Shown piece by piece: positions 9,240 through 18,152 of a stretch of 64,000 nt of DNA. Each line of letters starts with the position of its first letter. Positions within the stretch are counted from its first letter, which is position 1. This DNA comes from Azophilus sp965220425 (GTDB taxonomy: Bacteria; Pseudomonadota; Gammaproteobacteria; Pseudomonadales; Azotimanducaceae). The stretch is from contig OZ244830.1 of NCBI GenBank assembly GCA_965220425.1, positions 2,790,001 to 2,854,000 on the forward strand, read 5' to 3'. The notes below the pieces were generated by a model. That model did not search any database. It was not told the origin of the DNA and saw only the letters and a program-made list of their open reading frames with translations. A program made the translations under genes and the position numbers.

Positions 9240-9506
9240 GTGCGCGTAGAAACTGAAATCAAGAAGTGGGGCAACAGCCTGGCGCTGCGCGTCACCGGGA
9301 TCATGGCGGAAATGTCGCAATTCGAGGCCGGTACCAGGGTGACGGTCGACGTGAGCAGCGAAGGCCTCATTGTCAAACCCGCCGTTGGCAAGATAGGCAC
9401 ATTCCGTTTCCCTTACAGCGAAAGTGATTTATTGGCGGGCATGACGCCGGATAGAGCGCATGCTGACGTATTGGCGAATCCCACAGGATTTGAGGTCGGT
9501 ATCTAA
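9240..9506 (+). CDS. AbrB/MazE-like antitoxin
   Basis: 88 residues from the GTG at 9240. This start is preferred over the ATG at 9210 because the promoter's -10 box ends at 9206, so a transcript would begin after that ATG. The protein opens with ETEIKKWGNSLALRV, the swapped-hairpin AbrB DNA-binding fold of MazE-type antitoxins. It should neutralise the toxin encoded next and repress their shared promoter through the palindrome upstream. The stop codon TAA is followed directly by the toxin's GTG start. Confidence 0.82.
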   Translation: MRVETEIKKWGNSLALRVTGIMAEMSQFEAGTRVTVDVSSEGLIVKPAVGKIGTFRFPYSESDLLAGMTPDRAHADVLANPTGFEVGI

Positions 9507-9866
9507 GTGGCGCGCGCAGGTTACGTCCCCGAACGCGGGGACGTGATATGGCTCGATTTCGAACCGACCAAGGGCAGGGAAATCGGCAAATACCGTCCGG
9601 CCCTGGTATTAAGCAGTCAAGACTACAACCGCAGAACGGGCCTTCTCATCTGTTGCCCGATCAGCACCAGCATTCGCGGCGGGCCGACGGAAGTGCCGAT
9701 CACCAATCTCGATAAGCCATCGGTCGTTGCGGCGAACCTGGTACAGACCCTGGCCTGGAGAGAACGGAAAGCCGAAAAGATCGTCACCGCAAAACCGGAG
9801 GAGTTCAGGGAGACTTTGTTGAGGCTCTTGCCGCTGCTGGGCGCTCTGGAAGTCCTGCAAGACTGA
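9507..9866 (+). CDS. MazF/PemK-family toxin (mRNA interferase)
   Basis: 119 residues, GTG start abutting the antitoxin stop, so translation is coupled. The protein begins with RGDVIWLDFEPTKGREI and has KYRPALVLS and CCPISTSIRG, the conserved strands of MazF/PemK ribonucleases, including the arginine and serine/threonine of the active site. The family cleaves single-stranded RNA at short motifs; the motif here is unknown. The pair is boxed in by two outward copies of the IS91-associated end segment (9103 and 10,195), which suggests carriage as cargo. Confidence 0.88.
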   Translation: MARAGYVPERGDVIWLDFEPTKGREIGKYRPALVLSSQDYNRRTGLLICCPISTSIRGGPTEVPITNLDKPSVVAANLVQTLAWRERKAEKIVTAKPEEFRETLLRLLPLLGALEVLQD

Positions 9867-9884
9867 TGGGAAAAGGTAAAGCAA

Positions 9885-10178
9885 AGGCTCGATTGTTGGC
9901 GTACCGGTCGGTCACGTGCAATGCATCGGGAACGAGTGCCCGATGCGCGACACGAAAGCTGCCCAGTTTGTCGGTGATGATTTTCCAGGGTTGAGTTCCA
10001 TGACGCCGGATCGGTCGGCGGAAAAATCGCTTGGCATACTCAGCCCCAAACTTGATGCACCAAAGGCGGATCGATTCGTGGCTGACCGTAATACCCCATT
10101 CGGCGAGCACGTCTTCGATATCTCTGTGGCTGAGATTGAATCGATGATACAGCCAGACGGCGTAGCTAATGACGCCGT
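9885..10178 (-). pseudogene. IS6-family transposase, internally deleted
   Basis: The minus strand reads HGVISYAVWLYHRFNL, SHRDIEDVLAEWGITVSHES and CIKFGAEY, then jumps to TDKLGSFRVAHR and DRYANNRA. These are the start and end of an IS6-type DDE transposase with the middle missing. It begins exactly at the repeat motif at 10,179, so its N-terminus was also lost. Confidence 0.75.
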
Positions 10179-10365
10179 GCATAGGAAGAATAACCATCCG
10201 AGACGTGCTGGGAGGCAAGTACGATTGGAGATCGGGGGCTCGATTGGAGCCTGTGCGGACGGCCGCGGACTGGGCGGACTGGGATTTCGATGGTTGCGAA
10301 GAGTTGGAATGCCGCGCGTACCGGTTTTACAGGGTTGCGCTCACAAGAGGGCCTCAGGTGGTCGT
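10179..10365 (-). repeat. IS91-associated end segment, inverted copy E4
   Basis: This is the reverse complement of the segment at 8966-9119, with about 20 extra bases. The boundary motif reads GCATAGGAAGAATAACC at 10,179-10,195. Together with copy E1 it encloses the MazEF-like pair in opposite orientation. Confidence 0.7.
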
Positions 10366-10379
10366 TCGCTAGACGAGCC

Positions 10380-10660
10380 CGTCCTTACCTTGAGGTGTCG
10401 GGATGCCCGGTGCGCAATGGTGGCGCTCGCGGTTGTGACGCTTTGGCCTCGTTTCGTGCCCGAATGTGCTCGAGGATCGTGGCGATGAGGTCGGGGTCTT
10501 CGATGCGGGCGATGACGCGCAGCGTACCGCCGCACTTGGGACAGGTCTCGATCGGGCCGCGTTCGGATCAATGGAGAAAACGCGCTTCAGACGTTGCATC
10601 CACGCCATGGGCGCCAGCGGCTGGCCGGGCTTCGATGCTTCGGGTTCGCGGCTCGGCACG
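10380..10660 (-). pseudogene. IS91-type transposase C-terminal remnant
   Basis: The minus strand contains PLAPMAWMQRLKRVFSIDPN and, after a frame change, a CP.CGG-like zinc region followed by an IEDPDLIATILEHI segment. This is the C-terminal end of an IS91-type transposase with frameshifts. Confidence 0.55.
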
Positions 10661-10790
10661 ATGCGTTCCCGGTGCAACTGCGCGGTACCACGCGGTCCGT
10701 CTCGAACAGTTCGGCGAGGTCGAGGCAGTAGTGCGCCAGCCGGTGCAGCGAGAAGCGCCGCGCGCCGCAACAGGTGCTGGAGCGCATCGG

Positions 10791-11201
10791 TCAGGGGTTC
10801 CCGAAGGCGCGATCCATGAACTCACGTGGGGATACCACCCGAACGCCCTGGCAACGGTCGCGGGGGAAGTGCTTCAGGTTGCCGGTCACCAGAAACTCGG
10901 CTTGTGCCGACAGTGCCACTTCACGGAACGGTTCGTCATCGGGGTGAGGGAGCCTGGCCTTGAGCGGCTCGCCGGAGGCAACCTCGCCCCCGGTGCGAAC
11001 CTGCGCCAGGAACGCCGCGACTTCCGCTGCCTTGAACGGAAACTCCGGACGTCGCAGCACTTCATCGTACTCGGCGATGATCCGCATGTCGTAGCAGAGA
11101 GTCAGCCGACCGGCGGCGATCAACGCGACGATGACGCCGGGTGGGTTAAACGGCGTCAACAAACCTGAAACGAGTACGTTGGTGTCTACTACAACCCTCA
11201 C
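10791..11201 (-). CDS. PIN-domain toxin (VapC-like/COG1569)
   Basis: 136 residues from a GTG at 11,201 that overlaps the antitoxin stop (GTGA). The protein opens with VVVDTNVLVSGLL, giving the first catalytic aspartate of the PIN nuclease fold, and continues with EYDEVLRRPEF, then HPDDEPFREVA and FLVTGNLKHF, which hold the other acidic residues. These enzymes are Mg-dependent ribonucleases. With the Phd-like gene upstream it forms a toxin-antitoxin operon. Confidence 0.85.
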   Translation of the reverse strand: MRVVVDTNVLVSGLLTPFNPPGVIVALIAAGRLTLCYDMRIIAEYDEVLRRPEFPFKAAEVAAFLAQVRTGGEVASGEPLKARLPHPDDEPFREVALSAQAEFLVTGNLKHFPRDRCQGVRVVSPREFMDRAFGNP

Positions 11202-11485
11202 CGGCGCCGCGACCTGCGCGTGGCGTCTATCTCGGCATTTACGTCGTCAAGGGACAGATTATCGGCGCCCGTCTCCCGGGCGCGCTGCTGCATCGAGGTC
11301 ACAGCGAGTTGCGCACGGGCCTGGCGAAGGGCTGTCAGGGACGTCTCGAGCGTCGATCCGGTGGTCGCCGAAAGAACGGCAATGGGTTTGCCGTTGGAGG
11401 TAATGACCAGGTCTTGTTCCTTGGCGAGCGTATCCCAGACGGCCGCTGAGTGGTTGCGCAATTCGCGCACACTGATGAAGTTCAT
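11198..11485 (-). CDS. Phd/YefM-family antitoxin
   Basis: 95 residues. The start MNFISVRELRNHSAAVWDTL and the LVITSNGKPIAVL strand are typical of Phd/YefM DNA-binding antitoxins; the C-terminal tail is charged and probably binds the PIN toxin. It precedes the toxin with a 4-base overlap. The ATG at 11,485 is 30 bases from the predicted transcription start. Confidence 0.85.
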   Translation of the reverse strand: MNFISVRELRNHSAAVWDTLAKEQDLVITSNGKPIAVLSATTGSTLETSLTALRQARAQLAVTSMQQRARETGADNLSLDDVNAEIDATRRSRRR

Positions 11486-11518
11486 TTCGCGATTCCGGCG
11501 ATCAAACGTGTATACGAT

Positions 11519-11546
11519 AATGTACTTGATTGAGATACAGGGTCAA
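11519..11546 (-). promoter_or_regulatory. Predicted promoter of the Phd/PIN operon
   Basis: On the minus strand, TTGACC (11,546-11,541) and TACATT (11,524-11,519) are separated by 16 bases, a fair sigma-70 promoter placed about 34 bp before the antitoxin ATG. Confidence 0.45.
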
Positions 11547-11834
11547 CCTGCCAATACAGTGTCGACGCAATCGCCTCGCCCTTTCTGGAGCAGGACAACT
11601 CCCGCTGGGACAACGAAGCCCTTATGCTTCACCGTCGGTCATGGAGGACATGGAAAGTCACGGAGTCAGGATGCCTGGACAACCCAACATCGATGCGGTC
11701 CTGCAGTCTTCGTCCGCTCCGCCGATGTTCCCTATCACCCGTCGGAACGGGCGTGCGGCGCTTGATGGCGCGTTGATCGACTACGTATTGTCGAGACGTT
11801 TGAACTCGGGCGCCACGACGGTGCGCGATTTCTG

Positions 11835-12611
11835 GAGAACCTGGTGCCTGTGACGCTCGAACTCGGTGGCAAGTCGCCGGTAATCATCGGTCGAAGCGCC
11901 GACATGGAACTTGCCGCGAGCAACATCATGGCTGGCAAGACCTTGAATGCAGGTCAGATCTGTCTCGCACCGGATTACGTCTTCTTGCCTGAAGAATCCC
12001 GGGATGAGTTTGTACAACATGCTCAGAACTCCGTTGCCAGGATGTACCCGGATATCAAAGAAAATCCCGATTACACATCAATCGTCAACGAGCGTCACTT
12101 CGACCGCCTGAACGGGTATATCGAGGATGCCGAGGCCAAGGGAGCGGATGTAGTGGAAATCAATCCCGCGGATGAGGACTTTTCACAACAGCAGCATCAC
12201 CGCATACCGCCAACAATCCTGCTGAACCCCACGGATGATATGAAAGTCATGCAGGACGAGATATTTGGCCCGCTCCTGCCGGTGAAGGAGTACAAGGAGG
12301 TTGAGGAGACCATTGACTACGTCAACGGCAAGGACCGTCCGCTCGGCCTGTACTATTTTGGCCAGGACAAGTCAGAAGAAGAAAAGGTGCTCACGCGCAC
12401 AACGTCTGGCGGTGTCACCGTGAACGACGTGATAATGCACGTCGCTCAGGAAGAGATGCCCTTCGGCGGTGTCGGCCCTAGTGGGATGGGCTGCTACCAT
12501 GGCTATGACGGCTTTAAGAATTTCAGTCACGCGAAGTCCATCTACAGCCAGTCCAAGCTGGCCTCAAAGTTGGCTTCAGCCATGAGACCGCCATATAAAA
12601 AGGCATCTTGA
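11835..12611 (+). pseudogene. Coniferyl-aldehyde dehydrogenase-like gene, C-terminal half
   Basis: The frame from about 11,835 reads VTLELGGKSPVIIG and LNAGQICLAPDYV, so the catalytic glutamate and cysteine of the aldehyde dehydrogenase fold are kept, then EIFGPLLPVKEY and MPFGGVGPSGMG. The N-terminal NAD-binding half is absent, so the product cannot be active as a normal ALDH. The C-terminal half looks well preserved, which suggests recent truncation. It resembles the coniferyl-aldehyde dehydrogenase branch. Confidence 0.8.
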
Positions 12612-12674
12612 TTAGTCACCTGTCCTTGTTAAGGGCGATGGCGCAACGCTGTGGAGGGGGTGCGGGGAGAAGAA

Positions 12675-13174
12675 TTAGCCTGCGGGTTCTACAAGAAAGA
12701 TGTGCACGTTTTCCTGGCCGGGACTGCGCCAATCCGGGTATTTGCCGAGAAACGCCTGGTAAACCGGAGCCCTGGTGCTTTCGTCGTCGATGTGTCTGAG
12801 GGTCCGATCGAACAATCGATCCCCGATTTTCAACCGCACCCGGGGGTCTCGCAGTACATTCTGGTTCCAGGCTCTCTTGTCCGGGAAATTGCCGCCACCG
12901 CGGTAGGAGGAGAACAGGTAAAAGTCGCCGTCGTGTACCGCACACCATACGGTGACCGAGTGTGAAATCCCGTAGGTGGTATTGGTCTGCAGGAATATTT
13001 CCCCGAACTGATTGGTGAAATCCCAATCGGTTACAGGCTCAGTGACAAGTTCTCCAGCTACCCATAATCCTGGACGCCCATCACGAGGTTCGAATCCGAA
13101 AATTCTCAGTGAAGCCAGTATGATTACCAGCACCAGAATGAGGCCTATGCCTAGTATCTTCAGATTTTTTTCAT
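12675..13174 (-). pseudogene. Split-barrel (DUF2255/PNPOx-like) protein, copy 2, frameshifted
   Basis: The body is almost identical to copy 1 (7029-7529). At the start, copy 1 has eight adenines (coding strand) after ATG and copy 2 has seven (13,165-13,171), so the original ATG at 13,174 now runs into TGA after four codons. Translation could only restart at the GTG at 13,133, without the anchor's first residues. Confidence 0.75.
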
Positions 13175-13319
13175 GTGGTTATTCAGTTCAGGCAGTCGAC
13201 TTATTCTACGATAATCTTACAGGATTCGCGTTAAATGGCCTTCGAGGAAAAACAATGCTCTTACCACCATTCATGGGATTCGAAACCATGGTTGGTTGGG
13301 GCAGGGCGGTGCGCTACGG

Positions 13320-14279
13320 TTGAAGCCATTGGCTAAGCATGAGTCTAACTGGGGTTGGCGGCATTACTGGCGTGAGAATCGCCTGGCCGCGTGTGTGCCC
13401 GACAACCCGGATTCCGCCGCTGCTATCGAGAGGCATTGGAGCGGATTCTTTGCGCAGTTTCCCGCGGGCAAACGCGTGCTGGATATCGCTACCGGCAACG
13501 GTGTGCTGCTGGTCTGGGGCGCGAGAGCCGCGCGCGCGGCAGGGCGCGAGTTGACGCTGACCGGTATCGACCTTGCCGATATCGATCCGGCGCGCTTCCT
13601 GCCGGAGCACCGGGTCGATCTGGCGGCAGCGCGATTCATCGGCAATACGGCGGCGGAGTCGTTGCCGTTTGCCGATGGCAGCTTCGACGTGGTGGTCTCG
13701 CAATACGGCCTCGAGTATGCGGATCTTGAACTCGCTTTGAGCGAAGCCGCGCGCGTGCTGGCATCGGGCGGTCAACTGCACTGGCTGGCGCACGGCAGCG
13801 ACAGCATCGTGGTTGCGCAAGGTCGTGCCCAGCTGATGGATATCGACCTGTTGCTGGGGTCGGACGGTCCCTTTGCCGCGATGAAAACCTACGTAAGGGC
13901 CCGTGTTCGCAACCGCAAAGTGAGTCGTGCGACGCGCGAACTCACCGAGGCCCTGCGGAGAGCGGAAGCACACTGCACGGCCAATCCGCCCGCCACCCTG
14001 GTACGCCAGCTCTGCGGCGGTATCCTCGACACAGCCAATCAATTCGAAAAGCACCGCCCCGCCGACGTCGAGCGTTGGCTCAACGAAAACCTCAAACGCC
14101 TGCGCGGCCAACGGCAGCGGACCCGCGACCTGCTGTCGGCGTGCCTGTCCCGGCGTCGTCTCGCACAAGTCGAGCGGGCCTTCGCCGCGGGACTCTGGTC
14201 AGACGCCGTGGTCTCCTCGCTCAACGTGGCTGCAGCGGGTGATTCCGTCGGACAACTCGTTCACGCCGTCAGGCTCTGA
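13320..14279 (+). CDS. Class I SAM-dependent methyltransferase
   Basis: 319 residues from the TTG at 13,320; no in-frame ATG is near, and another TTG lies at 13,296. The SAM-binding motif DIATGNG is around residues 54-60, the acidic end of strand 2 is in LTGIDLADIDP, and the post-motif segment FDVVVSQYGLEYADL follows. The fold is that of small-molecule methyltransferases of the UbiE type. The C-terminal third, rich in Arg and Leu, is not a standard domain. A truncated copy lies at 8077-8490. The substrate is unknown. Confidence 0.82.
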   Translation: MKPLAKHESNWGWRHYWRENRLAACVPDNPDSAAAIERHWSGFFAQFPAGKRVLDIATGNGVLLVWGARAARAAGRELTLTGIDLADIDPARFLPEHRVDLAAARFIGNTAAESLPFADGSFDVVVSQYGLEYADLELALSEAARVLASGGQLHWLAHGSDSIVVAQGRAQLMDIDLLLGSDGPFAAMKTYVRARVRNRKVSRATRELTEALRRAEAHCTANPPATLVRQLCGGILDTANQFEKHRPADVERWLNENLKRLRGQRQRTRDLLSACLSRRRLAQVERAFAAGLWSDAVVSSLNVAAAGDSVGQLVHAVRL

Positions 14280-14391
14280 GCGAAAAAGAAAGAGTGCGTC
14301 GCGGAAGACTCCGGTTTCCGTGCAACCGGCTTTGCGTGCAGGCCGCGGGAATTCCCGGTCGACTGCCGGGCCTGAGCGCCGCTCGAGGCTG

Positions 14392-15846
14392 TTACCGCAC
14401 CAGGTGAAACCGGCTCTGCCGCCGGAAGACCCAGTGCCGCGCTCCCTCGGTGTCGACGTAGGCCTCCTCTTCCTGGCGGCAACTGGCCGGTTTGCCGTCC
14501 CACTCCGGGATCGGCACGGTCGCCTGCAGTTCGATCGAATGCCAGGTCGAGGGCAGCAGTACCGCTTCGCCGCGCACCGGCACCCCGTCCTGGCCGTCCC
14601 AGCGGCCGATCAACGGGCCCGCGCCATGTCCGTGATCGCCGATGGGGTGCGTATAGACGGTGCCGTCGATGCCCGCGTCACGCATCCGGGCAAGGGTGTT
14701 GGCCAGGATCGCGTTACCGGTCAACCCGGGCTCCATGTGCTGCAGGAGCATGTCCTGCAGCCGATTGGAATTGGCGAGGCATTGGCGGAGGCCCTCCGGT
14801 ACTCCGAGTTCCCCTTCGCGCAGTACGTAACCGAGGTGCTGGGTGTCGGTGTGCAGGTTGAGCGCAACAACGCCAAAGTCGGTCCAGAGCAGGTCGCCGC
14901 GTTTGATTGTTACCGCACCGTTCGCGGGTACTTCGTCCGCCCGCTGCACGTCCACGTTGGGCTGGAACCAGGCCGTGTAGCCGAGGCCCTGCAGGCGCTC
15001 GAGCATCCACCACTCCACGTCCTTGACGGTCGTTTGTCCGGGTGTGATCACGGCATTGGAAAACGCCTCCGCAATAATCGCGTGCACGGTCTCCTGGATC
15101 TTCCGGTAACGGGGCAGCATCTCCGGAATCCTGAGGGCGATGTAGTTCATCGCCAGGCGCGGCTCGCGCCTGACGCGTCGCAGCAGCCCCGGGCCCAGCG
15201 CCGTCTCCAGGGCTTCGCGCTCACCCGCGTGCAGCCCATCGGAGAATGCCCATTCGGTGTCGATGTTGAGGACGATGTTCTGGGGGTTGCGCTCCTCGAT
15301 CAGTTCGCGAAGGAGCTGCCACTGCTCGTTGCCGACCAGTTCCGCCGTGGGCCGGGTAGGGGCGGGGCGAGTCGAGCGATAGGCCTGAAAGAGCTCGCCC
15401 TGGCTGGTTCCCCCCAATGCCAGTCGTTCGACGCTACCGTCCTCCTGGCGGGTGAAGACGTAGATTGAGCGCCGCCGCGCGGCGTAGGTGGTGGGCGAAA
15501 CGATCGAAAAGAACACGGGGTCTTCCGCGTACTCGCGCATCGACAGAATCCACATGCGCACCCCGTACTCCGCCATGAGCCGGGGCAGCACGCCTTCGAG
15601 GCGCAGCCTCAGCCAATCCTGCCGCTCCACGGCCTGTTCCCGCAGGGTCGGCAGCGGATGGATACGTGCCGGCACGTCCGCGGGGACGTAGACGGGCTCG
15701 TCGGCAACCAGGTCGCCGGTTGCGACGGTGGCTATCGCCAGCATCAGGAACGCCGCGCCCTGGCAGCGACGCCGGGCCCGGCAACCCGGGCGCCGGCCGG
15801 GGTCGATTGCTGGACGAAACGCGAGCTGCGGAAGGCACGCGGCCAT
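14392..15846 (-). CDS. M24-family metallopeptidase (Xaa-Pro aminopeptidase-like), copy 1
   Basis: 484 residues from the ATG at 15,846; a GTG at 15,876 is also possible and no ribosome site decides between them. A hydrophobic stretch near residues 31-48 suggests export. The C-terminal pita-bread domain shows the M24 metal ligands: two Asp in TDFGVVALNLHTDTQHL, His in HPIGDHGHG, and Glu in WHSIELQ and in EEEAYVDTEG. The N-terminal half is the creatinase-like domain. A full second copy lies at 27,869 and fragments at 8491 and 44,437. Cleavage of peptides at proline is the family role; the true substrate is not known. Confidence 0.85.
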   Translation of the reverse strand: MAACLPQLAFRPAIDPGRRPGCRARRRCQGAAFLMLAIATVATGDLVADEPVYVPADVPARIHPLPTLREQAVERQDWLRLRLEGVLPRLMAEYGVRMWILSMREYAEDPVFFSIVSPTTYAARRRSIYVFTRQEDGSVERLALGGTSQGELFQAYRSTRPAPTRPTAELVGNEQWQLLRELIEERNPQNIVLNIDTEWAFSDGLHAGEREALETALGPGLLRRVRREPRLAMNYIALRIPEMLPRYRKIQETVHAIIAEAFSNAVITPGQTTVKDVEWWMLERLQGLGYTAWFQPNVDVQRADEVPANGAVTIKRGDLLWTDFGVVALNLHTDTQHLGYVLREGELGVPEGLRQCLANSNRLQDMLLQHMEPGLTGNAILANTLARMRDAGIDGTVYTHPIGDHGHGAGPLIGRWDGQDGVPVRGEAVLLPSTWHSIELQATVPIPEWDGKPASCRQEEEAYVDTEGARHWVFRRQSRFHLVR

Positions 15847-16008
15847 GCCGAACCAATGGTATCTGAACACCAGCACGATGCGTCAACGAAGCGGGCAGGC
15901 CCTTTTCTGACTGTGCCGAAAGTTTGCCACAGACGCCGGTCGAGAACTGCGATGCTAGCCTGACCGCGGTGGCAGTGGGCGGATAGGATCCAGCAGGGCG
16001 TGGCCGCT

Positions 16009-16173
16009 CTAAGCGCTGAACACCTCGAAATCCCGCACCGACCCGGGATCCGTGGCGATGACCCGCAGGAGTATTCCGGGTTCCATCCCATTCAACGCCT
16101 GCTTCGCCTTCAGGAGCGGCATCGGACAAGTCAGTCCACTCGCGTCAAGTAGTGTTTCGGTGACTTCGGCCAT
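16009..16173 (-). CDS. TusA-family sulfur carrier protein, C-terminally clipped
   Basis: 54 residues from the ATG at 16,173. The N-terminus has LLDASGLTCPMPLLKAKQAL, whose CPMP motif carries the persulfide-bearing cysteine of TusA/YeeD proteins, then VIATDPGSVRDFEVF. Family members run about 20 residues further; here the frame ends in TAG directly beside the repeated block that holds the M24 gene. The last strand and helix are therefore missing and function is doubtful. Confidence 0.75.
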   Translation of the reverse strand: MAEVTETLLDASGLTCPMPLLKAKQALNGMEPGILLRVIATDPGSVRDFEVFSA

Positions 16174-16261
16174 GGCGCGAAAGCATAGTAGGTGGCGTCT
16201 ACCAGCGGCGCGCGTCGTCCCGATGCGACGCCCGTCGGTTGACCGAGCAAACTGCAGAAAA

Positions 16262-17287
16262 TCAATACTTGAGATGGAATCGGAAGTCGGGAATCTCGCC
16301 GCCTCTGACCATCGCTGTCCATTCCTTCAATTCCTCTCGAGGCCAGAACTTCGAGCAGAGTTCGAAGTACTCCAGCACGACGTCCCTTTCGCCGTGCCGA
16401 AGCAATTGCAGAGCGAGGTCCATGCTCGGTCCGAAAGAACCAAGCGTTGCAGAGCCCGGCGTCCTGCCGGCTTTAAGCAAGTGGTACTTGGCCTTTTCGA
16501 TGTCGTTCTCGATCAGGGCAAGTATGCCTAGAATGAGGTTCCCGTGATGAAATCCTTCGCCAAATTTGTTTTGCTGGGCATACTCCAGAATTTCCTTCGC
16601 GTAAGTGCGCGCATCATCGTAGCGCTCCGCCGCCATAGCCGCCTTGCCCAGGCCGTTCAATAGATACGCCTTGCCGCTCCCGTGATCGCTCAGTTCGTAG
16701 GCGCGTAGGAACTGCTCAAGGGCTTGCTTCGCCATGGCCTTTTTCGCGTCGGGCGCTGCGTAAACCGCTTGTCGCCAGTAGGCGTGGCCCAGGCGTCTTG
16801 GCCACTCCCGGTTTTGGGGGTCGAGCCTCTGGGCCTCCCGGATGAATTTAATTGCCAATTCGCGATCCTGACTTACTGCAAAATAATTCGCAGCGTGGTC
16901 CAGGAACATCACGTTCGTCGGTTCACGGTCAATATTGCGCAGCCACGCATCCCTACCTGCCACGTAACCACTAGCGCTAAAGTGTGCATCGATCTTTCCT
17001 TCGGGGGACCCCAGCACACCAGCTTCCGGTGCGTTGCGGATGAGCCAGAGGACGTGCTTGTGACGGGCGTGTCTGGCCTCACTATCCGAAAACCTTCCAA
17101 AGTAGTAGACGATGAGATGTGTTCGAACCTTTACGTCCCCGGGGCCGGCTTCCAGTCTTTCTTCAAGAGATTCGACCTCTTCGGCCGTGAGGCTTGTGCC
17201 GAACAAATAGTCCTCGCGTTCCAATGCGACGGCGGGAACAACGCATGCGCAAAGCGTGAGAAAAGAGCAAATCAACCATCGATGCAT
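16262..17287 (-). CDS. Tetratricopeptide-repeat protein, exported
   Basis: 341 residues. The ATG at 17,287 is chosen because a GGGGAGGTGG ribosome site precedes it and a clean signal peptide (HRWLICSFLTLCACVVPAVA) follows. The body consists of helical repeats with a TPR character, for example LAIKFIREAQRLDPQNREWP and the GLGKAAMAAERYDDARTYAK stretch. It contains DREPTNVMFLDHAANYFA, which resembles a block found in exported TPR proteins of unknown role. It stands alone. A scaffold role in the periplasm is inferred. Confidence 0.75.
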   Translation of the reverse strand: MHRWLICSFLTLCACVVPAVALEREDYLFGTSLTAEEVESLEERLEAGPGDVKVRTHLIVYYFGRFSDSEARHARHKHVLWLIRNAPEAGVLGSPEGKIDAHFSASGYVAGRDAWLRNIDREPTNVMFLDHAANYFAVSQDRELAIKFIREAQRLDPQNREWPRRLGHAYWRQAVYAAPDAKKAMAKQALEQFLRAYELSDHGSGKAYLLNGLGKAAMAAERYDDARTYAKEILEYAQQNKFGEGFHHGNLILGILALIENDIEKAKYHLLKAGRTPGSATLGSFGPSMDLALQLLRHGERDVVLEYFELCSKFWPREELKEWTAMVRGGEIPDFRFHLKY

Positions 17288-17398
17288 GGCCACCTCCCCA
17301 CGACCGTTGCGTTGGACCCGCCATCGACGGCCCAACGATGTCGAATCTCAAAGGATAACGCTTTATTGGCACTTCCGGGTTGACCCGGACCCGGACGA

Positions 17399-17488
17399 TC
17401 ACTCGAGTAGCGCAACCTGGAGTGTCGCCAGGAGATTGATGACGCCGTAGCCGGCTTCGTCCTGATGGATGAATGACACGTAGCGCAT
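17399..17488 (-). pseudogene. HicB-like antitoxin, N-terminal stub
   Basis: 29 codons preceded by the strong ribosome site AAGGAGGAGG. The first residues, MRYVSFIHQDEAGYGV, match the start of HicB-type antitoxins, after which the frame departs and stops at 17,399. No HicA toxin is visible nearby. Confidence 0.5.
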
Positions 17489-17647
17489 CGCTTCCTCCTC
17501 CTTGGGAGTTCCAGCCCGCTTGTCGGTAGATTCAGGCTACCGTTCCGCGTGGGATGTCATTGTCGGGGTGCGGCACCGCGACTCGCCCAAGCTTCGCGGG
17601 GTTCACTCCGAACAGGCGGCAACTTATGCTGAAATACGCATATGCGG

Positions 17648-17872
17648 TCAAAAGCGCGAAACGGCGAGAAACAGGTCCATCTCCACCTTGAGGACCTGAG
17701 CATCGATCACTCTGGTTCGGGCTCTCTCATTTACCTCTTGAGCCAGTTCGTCCATCACGAGCGCTAGACCATCGAACAGGTATATGCCCACCTCGTCGGC
17801 GCCTGGGACGCCATACCAGAACAGCGGGTCATCCGAGGGTTTGCGGGGACGGGACGCCGAAGGTATTGCCAT
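17648..17872 (-). CDS. Small hypothetical protein
   Basis: 74 residues from the ATG at 17,872, with a weak GGGG ribosome site. It contains LFWYGVPGADEVGIYLFDGL and then a helical, acidic stretch. I do not recognise it. The composition is more protein-like than the opposite frames. It lies between the HicB stub and an IS3 remnant, so it may itself be a fragment. Confidence 0.3.
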   Translation of the reverse strand: MAIPSASRPRKPSDDPLFWYGVPGADEVGIYLFDGLALVMDELAQEVNERARTRVIDAQVLKVEMDLFLAVSRF

Positions 17873-17896
17873 CGAATCCCCGAGAAGGAGGCCGTG

Positions 17897-18034
17897 GAGT
17901 TCGCCACGCGCACGCTGTGCTGGGCGGTCTGGTTCAATAACCGACGTCTGCTCCAATCGAATCGCGATCTGCCGTCGGCAGAGAAAGAGGCGCAGTATTT
18001 TCGCCAACCGGATGGGGAGGCGGAGGCAGCATGA
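17897..18034 (+). pseudogene. IS3-family transposase, C-terminal remnant
   Basis: 46 codons ending in TGA. They read WAVWFNNRRLLQSN and LPSAEKEAQYFRQ, the standard C-terminus of IS3 OrfB proteins. The bases after the stop also resemble the usual IS3 3' end. The catalytic domain is gone. Confidence 0.7.
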
Positions 18035-18152
18035 CCCTAATGAAACAGCCTCCGGCAAACCCGGGGTGATTCACGGTTCACTCTCTGGTCTGGAGCTTCA
18101 CGGCCCAAAGCGACACGTGTCTGCGGCTCGACACTTGCACGGTGATGCACTC

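Noticed and set aside
13927..15468. 513-codon plus-strand frame running from the methyltransferase into the M24 gene
   Set aside because: Shadow frame joining two unrelated genes; no domain.
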